Part shown: positions 55,554-64,000 of the stretch, piece by piece | Layout of the letters: every line of letters begins with the position of its first letter | How positions within the stretch are numbered: position 1 is the first letter of the stretch | Source of the DNA: CAVPOO01 sp963707015 | Lineage (GTDB): Bacteria; Pseudomonadota; Gammaproteobacteria; Thiohalobacterales; Thiohalobacteraceae | Length of the DNA stretch: 64,000 nucleotides | Direction of reading: 5' to 3' | NCBI GenBank assembly: GCA_963707015.1 | Contig: CAVPOO010000010.1 | Coordinates: forward strand, 1 to 64,000 | Made by a program: the position numbers and the translations under genes | The notes under the pieces: model-generated | What the model was told of the DNA's origin: nothing | What the model saw: only the letters and a program-made list of their open reading frames with translations | Database searches by the model: none

Positions 55554-56438
55554 TCATTGCGAACAACCGTCTCTGCCCCCGGATTTCGCGGCTCCCAGTT
55601 GATCCGTCCAGCCTGACCAGATCGGCACCACGTCAGCCGGTAATTCTGCCATGCGGCCGAGCTCAACCCACGCATTTTCCGGACCGTGATAATCGGAGCC
55701 GCGCGAGGCCAGCAGGCGAAACGCGTTGGCCAGCCTCGCCATGTAGCGGCAGTCATCTGCCGAGTGGCTGCCCGAGACGACCTCGATACCGAGCCCCCCA
55801 CAGTCCCTGAACTCTCCGAGCAGGACCTTCAACTTGGTATTGGTCATTCGATACCGCGCGGGATGCGCGACAACCGCCTGACCCCCTGCTGATCTGACCC
55901 ACGAGACCGCCGCCTCGAGATCTGCCCACTGACCCGGAACATGACCCGGCTTGCCACGCACAAGAAACCGGCGAAATGCATCCTGCAGCGATCGTGCATA
56001 ACCCTCGGCAAGGAGGAATCGCGCGAAATGCGTGCGACTCACAATCTGTCCGCCTGCCAGCTGTCCCGCCCCCTCGCAGGCGCCGGGAACGCCCCTCTTT
56101 GCCAGGCGTCTGCCGATTTCTTCCGCGCGCCAGCGGCGGAATTTCCTCAGCGACTTCAACCCCTCGCCAAGCTCAGGCGCAGCCGGGTCGATGTTCAGTC
56201 CCACGAGGTGAATCGTGTCATGCCCCCAGGTGACGGAAATTTCCACACCATTGACCAGACTTAACCCGCACCGCGCCGCCTCTATCCGCGCCTCGTCGAG
56301 TCCCGCCGTCGTATCGTGATCCGTGAGAGCCAGTACATCGACCCCCTTTTCACGCGCGCGCCGTACCAGCTGCAGCGCCGTAAGCGTGCCGTCGGAAGCG
56401 ATCGAGTGACTGTGCAGATCATACTGTGTGGCTGGCAT
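55554..56438 (-). CDS. PHP-domain phosphoesterase (RNase AM/TrpH type)
   Basis: This 294-residue metal-dependent phosphoesterase cleaves 3',5'-nucleoside bisphosphates or short RNA ends in characterised relatives. Metal-binding motifs are DLHSHSIASDG at the N-terminus, ALTDHDTTAGLDEA near residue 40, and ASRGSDYHGPE near the C-terminus. ATG 56438 (MPATQYDLHSH) is preferred over 56480. It is divergent from yciB. Confidence 0.9.
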   Translation of the reverse strand: MPATQYDLHSHSIASDGTLTALQLVRRAREKGVDVLALTDHDTTAGLDEARIEAARCGLSLVNGVEISVTWGHDTIHLVGLNIDPAAPELGEGLKSLRKFRRWRAEEIGRRLAKRGVPGACEGAGQLAGGQIVSRTHFARFLLAEGYARSLQDAFRRFLVRGKPGHVPGQWADLEAAVSWVRSAGGQAVVAHPARYRMTNTKLKVLLGEFRDCGGLGIEVVSGSHSADDCRYMARLANAFRLLASRGSDYHGPENAWVELGRMAELPADVVPIWSGWTDQLGAAKSGGRDGCSQ

Positions 56439-56563
56439 GTGACACCTGAGAATAGTGGCATAATAGCTACGAGGCGGCACCCCAGATAGGGTATTATGCG
56501 CGTTCTTCGAACGAGGAAGGCAGCGTCATCAGAGCCACCTGCTCCGGACGTGTGCGGACAGCC

Positions 56564-57115
56564 ATGAAATTATTATTCGATTTTTTCCCGATCCTGCTGT
56601 TCTTTGCTGCGTACAAACTGTACGACATCTACGTGGCAACTGCGACCGCGATAGTCGCGACAATCGTACAGGTTAGCCTGTTCTGGCTCAAGCACCGGCG
56701 TGTCGAAAAAATGCACCTGGTGACGCTGGCACTCATTGCCATCCTGGGTGGTGCAACCCTCTATTTGAAAAACCCCGCGTTCATCAAATGGAAACCGACA
56801 ATCGCCTACTGGCTGTTTGCATGCGCCTTTCTCGGCAGCCAGTATATCGGCGAGCGTTCACTCGCGGAACGCATGATGGGCCACGCGATCACTGCACCGA
56901 AACCGGTCTGGAGTCGGCTGACTCTTGCCTGGGCGCTGTTCTTCATCAGCATGGGATTCATCAATCTCTATGTCGCATTCAACTTTGCCGAAGAGACCTG
57001 GGTAAACTTCAAGTTGTTCGGGCTCATGGGGCTTACCATAACTTTCGTGGTGGTACAGGGTTTTTTCCTGGCTCGCTACATGGACGCTGAAGACGGCGAC
57101 GAAAAAGAAATCTGA
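56564..57115 (+). CDS. yciB: Septation protein A / inner-membrane protein YciB
   Basis: This 183-residue polytopic membrane protein of the YciB (IspA) family is involved in cell envelope synthesis in E. coli. The start MKLLFDFFPILLFFAAYKLY and the conserved LYLKNPAFIKWKPTIAYWLF and LNLAWALFF-like region (TLAWALFFISMGFINLYVA) are diagnostic. The ATG at 56564 is chosen over 56552. yciI begins 1 bp after its stop. Confidence 0.94.
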   Translation: MKLLFDFFPILLFFAAYKLYDIYVATATAIVATIVQVSLFWLKHRRVEKMHLVTLALIAILGGATLYLKNPAFIKWKPTIAYWLFACAFLGSQYIGERSLAERMMGHAITAPKPVWSRLTLAWALFFISMGFINLYVAFNFAEETWVNFKLFGLMGLTITFVVVQGFFLARYMDAEDGDEKEI

Positions 57116-57116
57116 C

Positions 57117-57416
57117 ATGTTGTATGCCATAATTGCCCGCGACAAAGAAGACAGCCTGGCAAGACGCCTTGCGGCCAGATCCGACCACCTGGCGCGGCTG
57201 GAGAAACTGAGAGATGAGGGTCGGCTGGTGCTCGCCGGCCCGCACCCTGCCATCGACACGCCCGACCCGGGTGCGGCCGGATTCACCGGCAGCCTGATCG
57301 TTGCGGAGTTTGCCTCTCTGGAAGACGCACGCCAGTGGGCCGGGGAAGACCCCTATGTCGACGCAGACGTGTATGCGGACGTTGCCGTAAAACCCTTCAA
57401 GAAGGTATTTCCCTGA
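57117..57416 (+). CDS. yciI: YciI-family protein
   Basis: This 99-residue ferredoxin-like fold protein has uncertain function. Family features are the start MLYAIIARDKEDSLARRLAA, the His/Asp dyad region SDHLARLEKLRDEGRLVLAG, and a C-terminal GEDPYVDADVYADVAVKPF. Its stop overlaps the bolA start (TGATG), so translation is coupled. Confidence 0.92.
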   Translation: MLYAIIARDKEDSLARRLAARSDHLARLEKLRDEGRLVLAGPHPAIDTPDPGAAGFTGSLIVAEFASLEDARQWAGEDPYVDADVYADVAVKPFKKVFP

Positions 57417-57697
57417 TGGCTGAAGACAGGGTGAAGATGATTCGCCAGCGCCTGACGGCGGCGCTGGCGCCAGGCCGACTTGAAATCCGCGATGAAAGTG
57501 CCCGCCACGCGGGGCACCCCGGAGCCAGAGCGGGCGGTGGTCACTTCGCCGTCTATATTGTCTCCGAGCACTTTGCAGGAAAGAGCCTGCTGGAGCGTCA
57601 CCGTGCCGTCTACGAGGCCATGGGTGATGCCATGCGGTCCGAAATACATGCCCTGAGTATTCAGGCATTAACACCCGAAGAAGAAACGAAACCCTGA
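57416..57697 (+). CDS. BolA-family protein
   Basis: This 93-residue BolA-type protein, often partnered with monothiol glutaredoxins in iron-sulfur trafficking, contains LEIRDESARHAGHPGAR and HFAVYIVSEHFAGKSLLERH with the conserved His/ligand region. It overlaps yciI by 1 nt. The order yciB-yciI-bolA-ppi is conserved in gammaproteobacteria. Confidence 0.92.
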   Translation: MAEDRVKMIRQRLTAALAPGRLEIRDESARHAGHPGARAGGGHFAVYIVSEHFAGKSLLERHRAVYEAMGDAMRSEIHALSIQALTPEEETKP

Positions 57698-57758
57698 GCG
57701 GTTTTATTCACTGTCCAGGCAGCAGTAGCGCGCTGCCATTCAAACGAGGAACGATCCT

Positions 57759-58565
57759 ATGAAACATGTTACGAGCGGTTTGCTGCTTGCGGCCTTTCTG
57801 AGCACACCTTCAGCGCAACTCTTTGCCGAGGACGACCAGGCGGCCGTCCTTGCCACTGTCAATGGCACAGCCATCACTCAGGAGATGTACGATGCCTATG
57901 CCAGTAAGCGCAATACCCAGACGCAGGGAGGCGCAGCGCCGCCCAGCACCGAGACAGTTTTGAACGAATTGATCAACGTCGAGCTGGTCATGCAGGACGC
58001 CGAGAAGAAGGGTATCGACAAGCGCCCCGAGATTGAGAAACAGATGGAGTGGCAGCGCCGCAGCCTGCTCGTCACGGCGGGTATGCGGGATTATCTCGAT
58101 GCACACCCGATCACGGATGAGGAACTGAAGACGGCATACGATACGGAAATTGCCAAACTGGACAAGACGGAATACAAGGCACGGCATATCCTGCTCGAGA
58201 CCGAGGCGGACGCCAACGAGGTCATCACACAGCTCGACAAGGGCACTGACTTCGCCGAACTGGCCAAGGAAAAATCGAAAGGGCCGACCGGGAAACAAGG
58301 TGGCGATCTTGGCTGGTTCTCACCGGCAAGGATGGTCAAGCCATTCTCTGATGCGGTCGCCACCCTGGAGAAAGGCAACTACACCAAGAAGCCTGTCCAG
58401 ACCCAGTTCGGCTGGCACGTCATCCTGCTGGAAGATACCCGGGACCTGACGCCTCCGGCGTTTGACCAGGTCAAGGACCAGTTACAGCCCGGTCTGCAGA
58501 AACAGCGCGTCGATCAGTATCTGGATGAACTTCGCAAGACAGCCAAGATCGACATGAAGAAGTAA
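57759..58565 (+). CDS. Periplasmic peptidyl-prolyl isomerase, parvulin type
   Basis: This 268-residue exported foldase has a signal peptide ending near LFAEDD. An N-terminal SurA-like helical domain (VNGTAITQEMYDAY) precedes a parvulin PPIase domain beginning YKARHILLETEADANEVITQ and holding GGDLGWFSPARMVKPF and TQFGWHVILLED. A good terminator follows at 58591. It is the last gene of the yciB-yciI-bolA set. Confidence 0.92.
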   Translation: MKHVTSGLLLAAFLSTPSAQLFAEDDQAAVLATVNGTAITQEMYDAYASKRNTQTQGGAAPPSTETVLNELINVELVMQDAEKKGIDKRPEIEKQMEWQRRSLLVTAGMRDYLDAHPITDEELKTAYDTEIAKLDKTEYKARHILLETEADANEVITQLDKGTDFAELAKEKSKGPTGKQGGDLGWFSPARMVKPFSDAVATLEKGNYTKKPVQTQFGWHVILLEDTRDLTPPAFDQVKDQLQPGLQKQRVDQYLDELRKTAKIDMKK

Positions 58566-58590
58566 GGCGGAAGTCCCGCTGGTTCGTTGA

Positions 58591-58620
58591 AAAAAGCCCC
58601 TGCACCAGGCAGGGGCTTTT
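58591..58620. terminator. Bidirectional terminator between convergent genes
   Basis: AAAAGCCCCTGC / GCAGGGGCTTTT with a 5-nt loop, A-tract on one side and T-tract on the other, between the parvulin gene and the DUF302-like gene. Confidence 0.9.
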
Positions 58621-58646
58621 CATTCACGCAACCCCGAACAGACTGA

Positions 58647-59558
58647 TCAGATTTCGCCGCCGGCGGCCTGTATCAGCGCCTCTTCGATGGCGTTTGGCGC
58701 GCACATGATGTTGAAGAAGGTTGCACCCGTCTTGCTTGCAACCATCGGCAAGTGTGGATAACTGATCGCGATACGGAAACGCCCATAGAGTGCGTAGACA
58801 TCGCCACCCGACACGAGAATTTCATAGGGCAGATGTGCCGTCGAACGCATCGGTTCCTTGTCGATACGGCTCATAATGTACTCGTCACCACTGCACCCGT
58901 CATCCGTCAGCGCAACACCAAAGACCGTCTCTTCCTTGCCAGGAATATCGATGCGGTACACCTTCTTGGCGCCACCGCGCCCGGCATCCAGCCCCTTTTC
59001 AACGGCCGCAACAGCATCGGCGTAGCTGTCATACTCAGCCAGCTCGCTGGGATCATCAAACTTTTCCATGCCGAACATATAATTGAATTTGCGCAGGTCC
59101 TTGGCGGTCAGCTGCTTCTTGCCGGTGCCGAACGCTTGCTGCTTGCCCAGGGCGGCCTCGAGTTTGCTCGCCGCTGCATCGAGGTCATTGTTATCCTCCA
59201 GGCGGTAGGCATTTCCCCAGTAGACCGGATTCGTGTAGGACACCTGGATCTCGCCATCCACCTTGGTCAGGCTGATGCGTTCCGCAGCGCCATAGCCACC
59301 GTTATCGGTGCTCGCCGCCGCCTTTTTCAATTCATCGCTGGTAACGACAATAACCATCGCACCGTCATAGGGGGAATAGGAACCGACTACCTCAAAACCG
59401 GCAGCCGTAGCCTTGTCCTTCACCTGAGCCGCAGTCTCATCAATACTGCCGCTTCCCGTGAAAGCAAGAACAAAAGGCTCCAAGGCATCATCGGCAATCG
59501 AGATGCCGACCAAACAAAAGGCCAGCAAGGCCGACAGGCATATAGCTTTCAATCGCAT
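58647..59558 (-). CDS. Exported DUF302-like protein
   Basis: This 303-residue protein starts at 59558 (MRLKAICLSALLAFCLVGIS) behind GGAGGAG, with a signal peptide. DUF302-like features include AAQVKDKATAAGFEVVGSYS near the N-terminus and EILVSGGDVYALYGRFRIAI near residue 245. No catalytic motif is evident. The reading back to 59678 is not supported by a ribosome site. It is convergent with the parvulin gene. Confidence 0.75.
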   Translation of the reverse strand: MRLKAICLSALLAFCLVGISIADDALEPFVLAFTGSGSIDETAAQVKDKATAAGFEVVGSYSPYDGAMVIVVTSDELKKAAASTDNGGYGAAERISLTKVDGEIQVSYTNPVYWGNAYRLEDNNDLDAAASKLEAALGKQQAFGTGKKQLTAKDLRKFNYMFGMEKFDDPSELAEYDSYADAVAAVEKGLDAGRGGAKKVYRIDIPGKEETVFGVALTDDGCSGDEYIMSRIDKEPMRSTAHLPYEILVSGGDVYALYGRFRIAISYPHLPMVASKTGATFFNIMCAPNAIEEALIQAAGGEI

Positions 59559-59831
59559 TGTTACTCCTCCGAGCAGGTTTTTTTCAAAGGCGAAACCGCA
59601 GTCGCGCAGACGCGCGCTGCGAGGCTTGTCGTCTATGCCTTTGGCCCGCCACCCCGCCCCGTGCTCTGGACGTAACACCCCACTGTATGAAGCGGCCCTA
59701 AGGTCAGGAGCTATTTATGACCGTGACCCTTTACAATGTCAAGTCGACCGTGCGCACGCACAGCCCGCGGTGTTTCCGCCCGGCCTTGTCGCGGGGCGAG
59801 ATATACTGTTACAGATATCAACTACATAGAT

Positions 59832-60281
59832 ATGATCTGGAAACCAAACGTGACCGTGGCGGCGGTCGTTGAACGCGATGGCCGGTTTCTCTTCGTCGAA
59901 GAGCAGATCGAGGGGCAATTGCTCCTCAATCAACCGGCCGGCCATCTGGAACCCGGTGAAAGCCTGCTGGAGGCGGTGAAACGGGAAACCCGGGAAGAAA
60001 CCGCATGGGACTTCGAGCCCCAGGCATTGCTTGGCGTCTACCGCTGGCGGACCCCGGACAGGGCAACGACCTACCTGCGCTTTGCCTTTTCCGGCGCCGT
60101 CCGTAACCATCATTCCGATCAGCCGCTCGATGCTACGATTCAGCGCGTGATCTGGATCAGGCCCGAGGCGCTGCGGAACCACCGTTTGCGAAGCCCGCTG
60201 GTGATGCGCTGCGTCGACGACTATCAGCGCCGCTGCCGCTATCCGTTGTCACTGCTCGTCGAGCCGAACGATGAATACTGA
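59832..60281 (+). CDS. nudJ: NUDIX hydrolase, NudJ type
   Basis: This 149-residue phosphatase acts on nucleoside and thiamine pyrophosphates in relatives. The Nudix box runs GHLEPGESLLEAVKRETREE followed by TAWDF near residue 37. The ATG at 59832 (MIWKPNVTVAAVVERDGRFL) is the natural start. The order nudJ-mnmA-hflD matches E. coli. It overlaps mnmA by 11 nt. Confidence 0.94.
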   Translation: MIWKPNVTVAAVVERDGRFLFVEEQIEGQLLLNQPAGHLEPGESLLEAVKRETREETAWDFEPQALLGVYRWRTPDRATTYLRFAFSGAVRNHHSDQPLDATIQRVIWIRPEALRNHRLRSPLVMRCVDDYQRRCRYPLSLLVEPNDEY

Positions 60282-61422
60282 GTCAGGAGATAAGAGAAAC
60301 ACGCGCGTCATGGTCGGCCTTTCGGGCGGTGTCGATTCCGCCGTAGCCGCCCTGCTGCTATGCCGGCAGGGCTACCGGGTGGAAGCCGTCTTCATGAAGA
60401 ACTGGGACGAGGACGATGCGGAGGCATACTGCCCTGCCGCCGAGGATCTCAGCGACGCGCAAGGGGTTGCCGATCTACTTGGCATACCCCTGCACAGAAT
60501 CAGCTTTGCCAGCGAGTACTGGGACCATGTATTCGAAACTTTTCTTGCAGAATACCGGGCTGGCCGGACGCCGAATCCGGATGTTCTGTGTAACAAGGAG
60601 ATCAAGTTTCGCGCCTTCCTCGATTACGCGCTGGGGCGCGGCGCCGACTTCATAGCGACCGGGCATTACGCGCGTCTGCAACGCGATCCCGAGGCAGTCC
60701 ACCTGCTCAAGGGAAAAGACCCCGACAAGGATCAGAGCTACTTTCTTTACCTGCTCGACCAGAGCCAGCTGGCGCGCAGCCTGTTTCCACTCGGTGATCT
60801 CGACAAGGCGACCGTGCGGCGGATGGCTGCCGACGCAGGCCTCCCGAATCACGCCAAAAAAGACAGCACGGGAATCTGTTTCATTGGTGAACGCAGATTC
60901 AGCACCTTCCTCAGCCGCTACTTCCCGGCCCAGCCAGGCGAGATACGCAGCACTGCCGGGAAGCGTCTTGGAACGCATAGCGGCCTGATGTTCCATACCA
61001 TTGGCCAGCGGCAGGGGCTGCGTATTGGCGGGCGAAACGACAGCACGGGTGAACCCTGGTATGTCATCGAAAAGAATCTTGCCGAAAACATCCTGATTGT
61101 TGCACAAGGCAAGGATCACCCGCGTCTGTTCAGCCCGGCACTCGTCGCGAGGGATCTGCACTGGGTGTGCGGGTCACCGCCACGCACGCCAGGCGACTAC
61201 CGTGCCAGGATACGCTACCGACAGACGGAACAACCCTGCCGCCTGTCACCCCTGCCGCACAACCGCTGGCAGGTCAGCTTCGCGCAGCCCCAGCGTGCGA
61301 TCACGCCCGGCCAGGCGATCGTCTTCTACCAGGCTGATGAATGCCTCGGGGGTGCAACCATTGATCACGCCTGCGAGTGCCAGGCGCAACAGACAGCCGG
61401 GCTGGCCCGAATGAACCCATGA
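60271..61422 (+). CDS. mnmA: tRNA-specific 2-thiouridylase
   Basis: This 383-residue enzyme thiolates U34 of tRNA using persulfide from the TusE/DsrE-type relay in many bacteria. The ATP site is MVGLSGGVDSAVAAL, the catalytic cysteines are in NPDVLCNKEIKFRAF and DSTGICFIGERRF. The start MNTESGDKRNTRVMVGLSGG overlaps nudJ. hflD overlaps its stop by 4 nt. Confidence 0.97.
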   Translation: MNTESGDKRNTRVMVGLSGGVDSAVAALLLCRQGYRVEAVFMKNWDEDDAEAYCPAAEDLSDAQGVADLLGIPLHRISFASEYWDHVFETFLAEYRAGRTPNPDVLCNKEIKFRAFLDYALGRGADFIATGHYARLQRDPEAVHLLKGKDPDKDQSYFLYLLDQSQLARSLFPLGDLDKATVRRMAADAGLPNHAKKDSTGICFIGERRFSTFLSRYFPAQPGEIRSTAGKRLGTHSGLMFHTIGQRQGLRIGGRNDSTGEPWYVIEKNLAENILIVAQGKDHPRLFSPALVARDLHWVCGSPPRTPGDYRARIRYRQTEQPCRLSPLPHNRWQVSFAQPQRAITPGQAIVFYQADECLGGATIDHACECQAQQTAGLARMNP

Positions 61423-62051
61423 TCCATTCGATCAAAGACCGCACCCTTGCACTGGCCGGAATCTTCCAGGCGGCAGGTCTGGTGCAGACGACGGCACGCT
61501 TCGGAAACGCGGACGTCGCTGCCGTGCGGGCAAGCCTTGAGAGCGTACTGCGCATCGACGCCGACAGCGTGGAACAGGTTTTTGGCGGCAGGTCCGGTGT
61601 CGTGGCGGGCCTGCGTACCCTGATTGAAAGGCTGGACAGGTCCTCGCGAACCCGCGATCTCGAGGTGACACGCTACGTGATCGGGCTCATGCACCTGGAA
61701 AGAAAACTGATGCGCAGGCCAGAGATGCTCGCGGCGCTCGGTAACGGCATCCGTGGGATTGCTTCACACACCCACGCCTTTTCTGACGCCCAGGCAGACC
61801 TGGTCACGGCCCTGGCTCAGCTCTATCAGGACACGCTCAGCACCGTGACGCCACGTATCATAGTACATGGAGAACCAAAGCTGCTTGCCGATCCGGTGCT
61901 TGCCAGTCAGATCCGCGCCCTGCTCCTGGCCGGCATGCGGGCAACGGTACTGTGGCGACAATGCGGTGGCACCCGGTTTCAGCTGTTGTGGTCGCGCAGC
62001 CCGATACTCGCGCAGGCGCGCGTGCTGTTGCAGACGGCGAGCAGTGCGTAG
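61419..62051 (+). CDS. hflD: HflD, lysogenisation regulator homologue
   Basis: This 210-residue helical membrane-associated protein starts MIHSIKDRTLALAGIFQAAG, typical of HflD. It contains RDLEVTRYVIGLMHLERKLM near residue 80 and a C-terminal helical bundle. The start is the ATGA overlap with mnmA. Its molecular role outside phage lambda is unclear. Confidence 0.9.
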   Translation: MIHSIKDRTLALAGIFQAAGLVQTTARFGNADVAAVRASLESVLRIDADSVEQVFGGRSGVVAGLRTLIERLDRSSRTRDLEVTRYVIGLMHLERKLMRRPEMLAALGNGIRGIASHTHAFSDAQADLVTALAQLYQDTLSTVTPRIIVHGEPKLLADPVLASQIRALLLAGMRATVLWRQCGGTRFQLLWSRSPILAQARVLLQTASSA

Positions 62052-62297
62052 TGAAGCCACGTCGTGCCGCGAAATGATCTCGAAGTCTTATTCATTAAGT
62101 TCTATAACGCTTTGCTTTCAATTAATAATCACCCACGCCAAAACTGCAGCTTTCTGGCGACGAGCGCCAGGCCCGCGCAGCCCGGTTTGAACTCCCCTCC
62201 AAATACTCCATAATGGCGCGTTTGGTCCGGTCGACTCGCGGTTCAGACATTTTCGCCCGTAAACCGACAGCGGTTTTTCACGATCTCAGGAGTCATT

Positions 62298-64000
62298 ATG
62301 AAGGACAGTTTCTCTGCGCGCGCCGGATTGAATGTCGCTGGCCAACGTTACGAGATTTTCCGCCTCGCTGCGCTCGAAGATCAGTATCGGGTAAGCCGCC
62401 TGCCCTATTCCCTGAAAGTGCTGCTGGAAAACCTGTTGCGGTTTGAAGACGGCAGGACAGTCACCGCAGACGACATCCGCACGCTGGCAGCCTGGGATCC
62501 GCAGGCCGAACCCGGGACCGAAATTGCCTACCGCCCCGCGCGGGTGCTGATGCAGGACTTTACCGGCGTTCCGGCAGTGGTCGACCTGGCCGCAATGCGT
62601 GACGCCATGACACAGCTGGGCGGTGACCCGGACAAGATCAATCCGCTGCAGCCCGCCGAGCTGGTCATCGACCACTCCGTGCAGATCGATCAGTTTGGCA
62701 ACAGGCAGGCAATCGATCTCAATGCGCAGCTTGAATACCAGCGCAACCAGGAGCGCTACAGCTTCCTGAAATGGGGTCAGGAGGCCTTTTCAAATTTCAA
62801 GGTGGTACCGCCGGACACCGGCATCATCCATCAGATCAATATCGAGTTTCTTGCCCGGGTGGTGTTTGCCCAGGTCAACGACGGTGTCCTGCAGGCCTAC
62901 CCCGACACCCTGGTGGGGACCGACTCCCACACGACCATGGTCAACGGACTCGGTGTTCTCGGTTGGGGGGTTGGTGGTATTGAGGCGGAGGCGGCCATGC
63001 TGGGGCAGCCCGTTTCCATGCTGATCCCTCAGGTCGTCGGCTTCAAGCTCAGCGGCAGGCTGCCGGAAGGCGCGACCGCCACTGATCTGGTCCTGACGGT
63101 CGTCGAGATACTGCGCAAGCATGGCGTCGTCGGGAAATTCGTGGAGTTCTTCGGGGATGGCCTCGAGCATCTGTCGCTCGCGGATCGCGCGACCATCGCC
63201 AACATGGCGCCTGAGTATGGCGCGACCTGCGGCATCTTCCCCATCGACACTGAGACGCTCAACTACCTGCGCCTGACGGGTCGCAGCGAGGATCAGATTG
63301 CCCTGGTTGAGGCCTATGCAAGAGAACAGGGGATGTTCCGCGCGCCGAACACACCGGATGCCGAATACTCCAGTGTCGTCGAGCTGGATATATCGCGGAT
63401 CGAACCGAGCCTCGCAGGTCCGAAACGCCCGCAGGACCGCATACCCCTGCGGCAAAGCCAGGCGATGTTCAGGGATGCACTCAAGGCCTTGCAGGCCGAA
63501 CGCAATCTCCGCAGCCAGCCGGTCGAGACCCGCATCAACGGCGAGGCGGTAACGCTGGATGATGGCGCGGTCGTCATCGCAGCCATTACCTCCTGCACCA
63601 ACACCTCGAATCCTGCCGTCATGCTGGGCGCCGGTCTGGTGGCGCGCAAGGCGCACGCGCTCGGGCTCAGAGTCAAGCCCTGGGTGAAGACCTCCCTGGC
63701 GCCCGGTTCGCGGGTGGTGACCGAGTACCTGCAGCAGGCAGGACTCATGACTGACCTGGAGTCACTCGGTTTCTATGTGGTCGGATATGGCTGCACCACC
63801 TGTATTGGCAACTCCGGTCCGCTGCCGGAGCCGGTATCCAGGGCGATCGCCGAGGGCCATCTGTCCGCCTGTGCTGTGCTGTCGGGAAACCGCAACTTCG
63901 AGGGGCGCGTGCATGCCGAGGTCCGCATGAACTACCTGGCGTCCCCGCCGCTGGTGGTCGCCTACGCGCTTGCCGGGAGCATGAACGTCGACCTGTACCA
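62298..64000 (+). CDS. acnA: Aconitate hydratase, AcnA type, 3' truncated by the window edge
   Basis: This enzyme converts citrate to isocitrate in the TCA cycle. ATG 62298 is preceded by AGGAG at 62288. Translation begins MKDSFSARAGLNVAGQRYEI and continues open to the last base, about 567 residues of an expected 890. Cluster cysteines are visible in ITSCTNTSNPAVMLGAG and GYGCTTCIGNSGPLPE, and DSHTTMVNGLGVLGWGVGG is diagnostic. The preceding 246 bp hold only promoter-like AT-rich sequence. Confidence 0.96.
   Translation, partial: MKDSFSARAGLNVAGQRYEIFRLAALEDQYRVSRLPYSLKVLLENLLRFEDGRTVTADDIRTLAAWDPQAEPGTEIAYRPARVLMQDFTGVPAVVDLAAMRDAMTQLGGDPDKINPLQPAELVIDHSVQIDQFGNRQAIDLNAQLEYQRNQERYSFLKWGQEAFSNFKVVPPDTGIIHQINIEFLARVVFAQVNDGVLQAYPDTLVGTDSHTTMVNGLGVLGWGVGGIEAEAAMLGQPVSMLIPQVVGFKLSGRLPEGATATDLVLTVVEILRKHGVVGKFVEFFGDGLEHLSLADRATIANMAPEYGATCGIFPIDTETLNYLRLTGRSEDQIALVEAYAREQGMFRAPNTPDAEYSSVVELDISRIEPSLAGPKRPQDRIPLRQSQAMFRDALKALQAERNLRSQPVETRINGEAVTLDDGAVVIAAITSCTNTSNPAVMLGAGLVARKAHALGLRVKPWVKTSLAPGSRVVTEYLQQAGLMTDLESLGFYVVGYGCTTCIGNSGPLPEPVSRAIAEGHLSACAVLSGNRNFEGRVHAEVRMNYLASPPLVVAYALAGSMNVDLY

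Overview
The window is chromosomal DNA of a GC-rich gammaproteobacterium that oxidises sulfur, most likely in or near the Chromatiales. The main evidence is a complete reverse-type (oxidative) dissimilatory sulfite reductase locus, dsrABEFHCMKLJOPNR, at 24.6-37.6 kb. dsrEFH and dsrL mark it as oxidative rather than sulfate-reducing. Gammaproteobacterial gene orders support the placement: uvrY-uvrC-pgsA-tRNA-Gly-tRNA-Cys, nudJ-mnmA-hflD, yciB-yciI-bolA-ppi and scpA-scpB-rluB. I cannot name the species.

Layout. 0-4.6 kb: phosphoketolase (cut by the window edge) and glycogen phosphorylase, translationally coupled. 4.9-9 kb (minus strand): uvrY, a family-5 uracil-DNA glycosylase, uvrC, pgsA, tRNA-Gly and tRNA-Cys. 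9.7-13.5 kb: a large secreted SGNH hydrolase with a LamG domain, tRNA-Ser, a YccA-type Bax-inhibitor membrane protein and a small membrane protein. 13.5-15.8 kb: a DsrS-like gene detached from the dsr operon, with an overlapping unknown gene and a Sel1-repeat protein. 16-21.2 kb: small and unknown genes, two Fe/2-oxoglutarate oxygenases, a GNAT protein and a heptanucleotide repeat array.

21.3-24.1 kb is a minus-strand group divergent from dsrA: a TauD-like oxygenase, a 63-aa protein, an orphan Cas6/Cmx6-like RAMP protein with no CRISPR array, a cysteine-less DsrC paralogue and a 67-aa protein whose stop codon lies at the edge of a MITE. 24.6-37.6 kb is the dsr locus. DsrEFH passes sulfur to DsrC, DsrMKJOP and DsrL handle persulfidated DsrC and electrons, DsrAB oxidises the sulfur to sulfite, and DsrN and CysG serve the sirohaem prosthetic group. 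38-45 kb holds a NarX/NarL-like two-component pair, a rhodanese, an S24-like protein lacking the catalytic lysine, cysG, a putative outer-membrane protein and a tandem fusion of two DsrC domains.

45-64 kb is mostly housekeeping: a squalene/phytoene-synthase homologue with a damaged second aspartate motif, yciK, a double-thioredoxin protein, a diguanylate cyclase, an Nth-like glycosylase, rluB, scpB, scpA, trpS, a site-2 protease, a Sua5/YciO protein, a PHP phosphoesterase, yciB-yciI-bolA, a parvulin, a DUF302-like protein, nudJ-mnmA-hflD and the start of acnA. Three copies of one roughly 140-180 bp dispersed repeat lie at 37.6, 46.8 and 49.4 kb.

The most interesting material is the set of DsrC-family variants with different cysteine complements and the Cas6-like protein that shares a gene group with one of them. 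All functional calls come from reading motifs and gene order; no database search was run.
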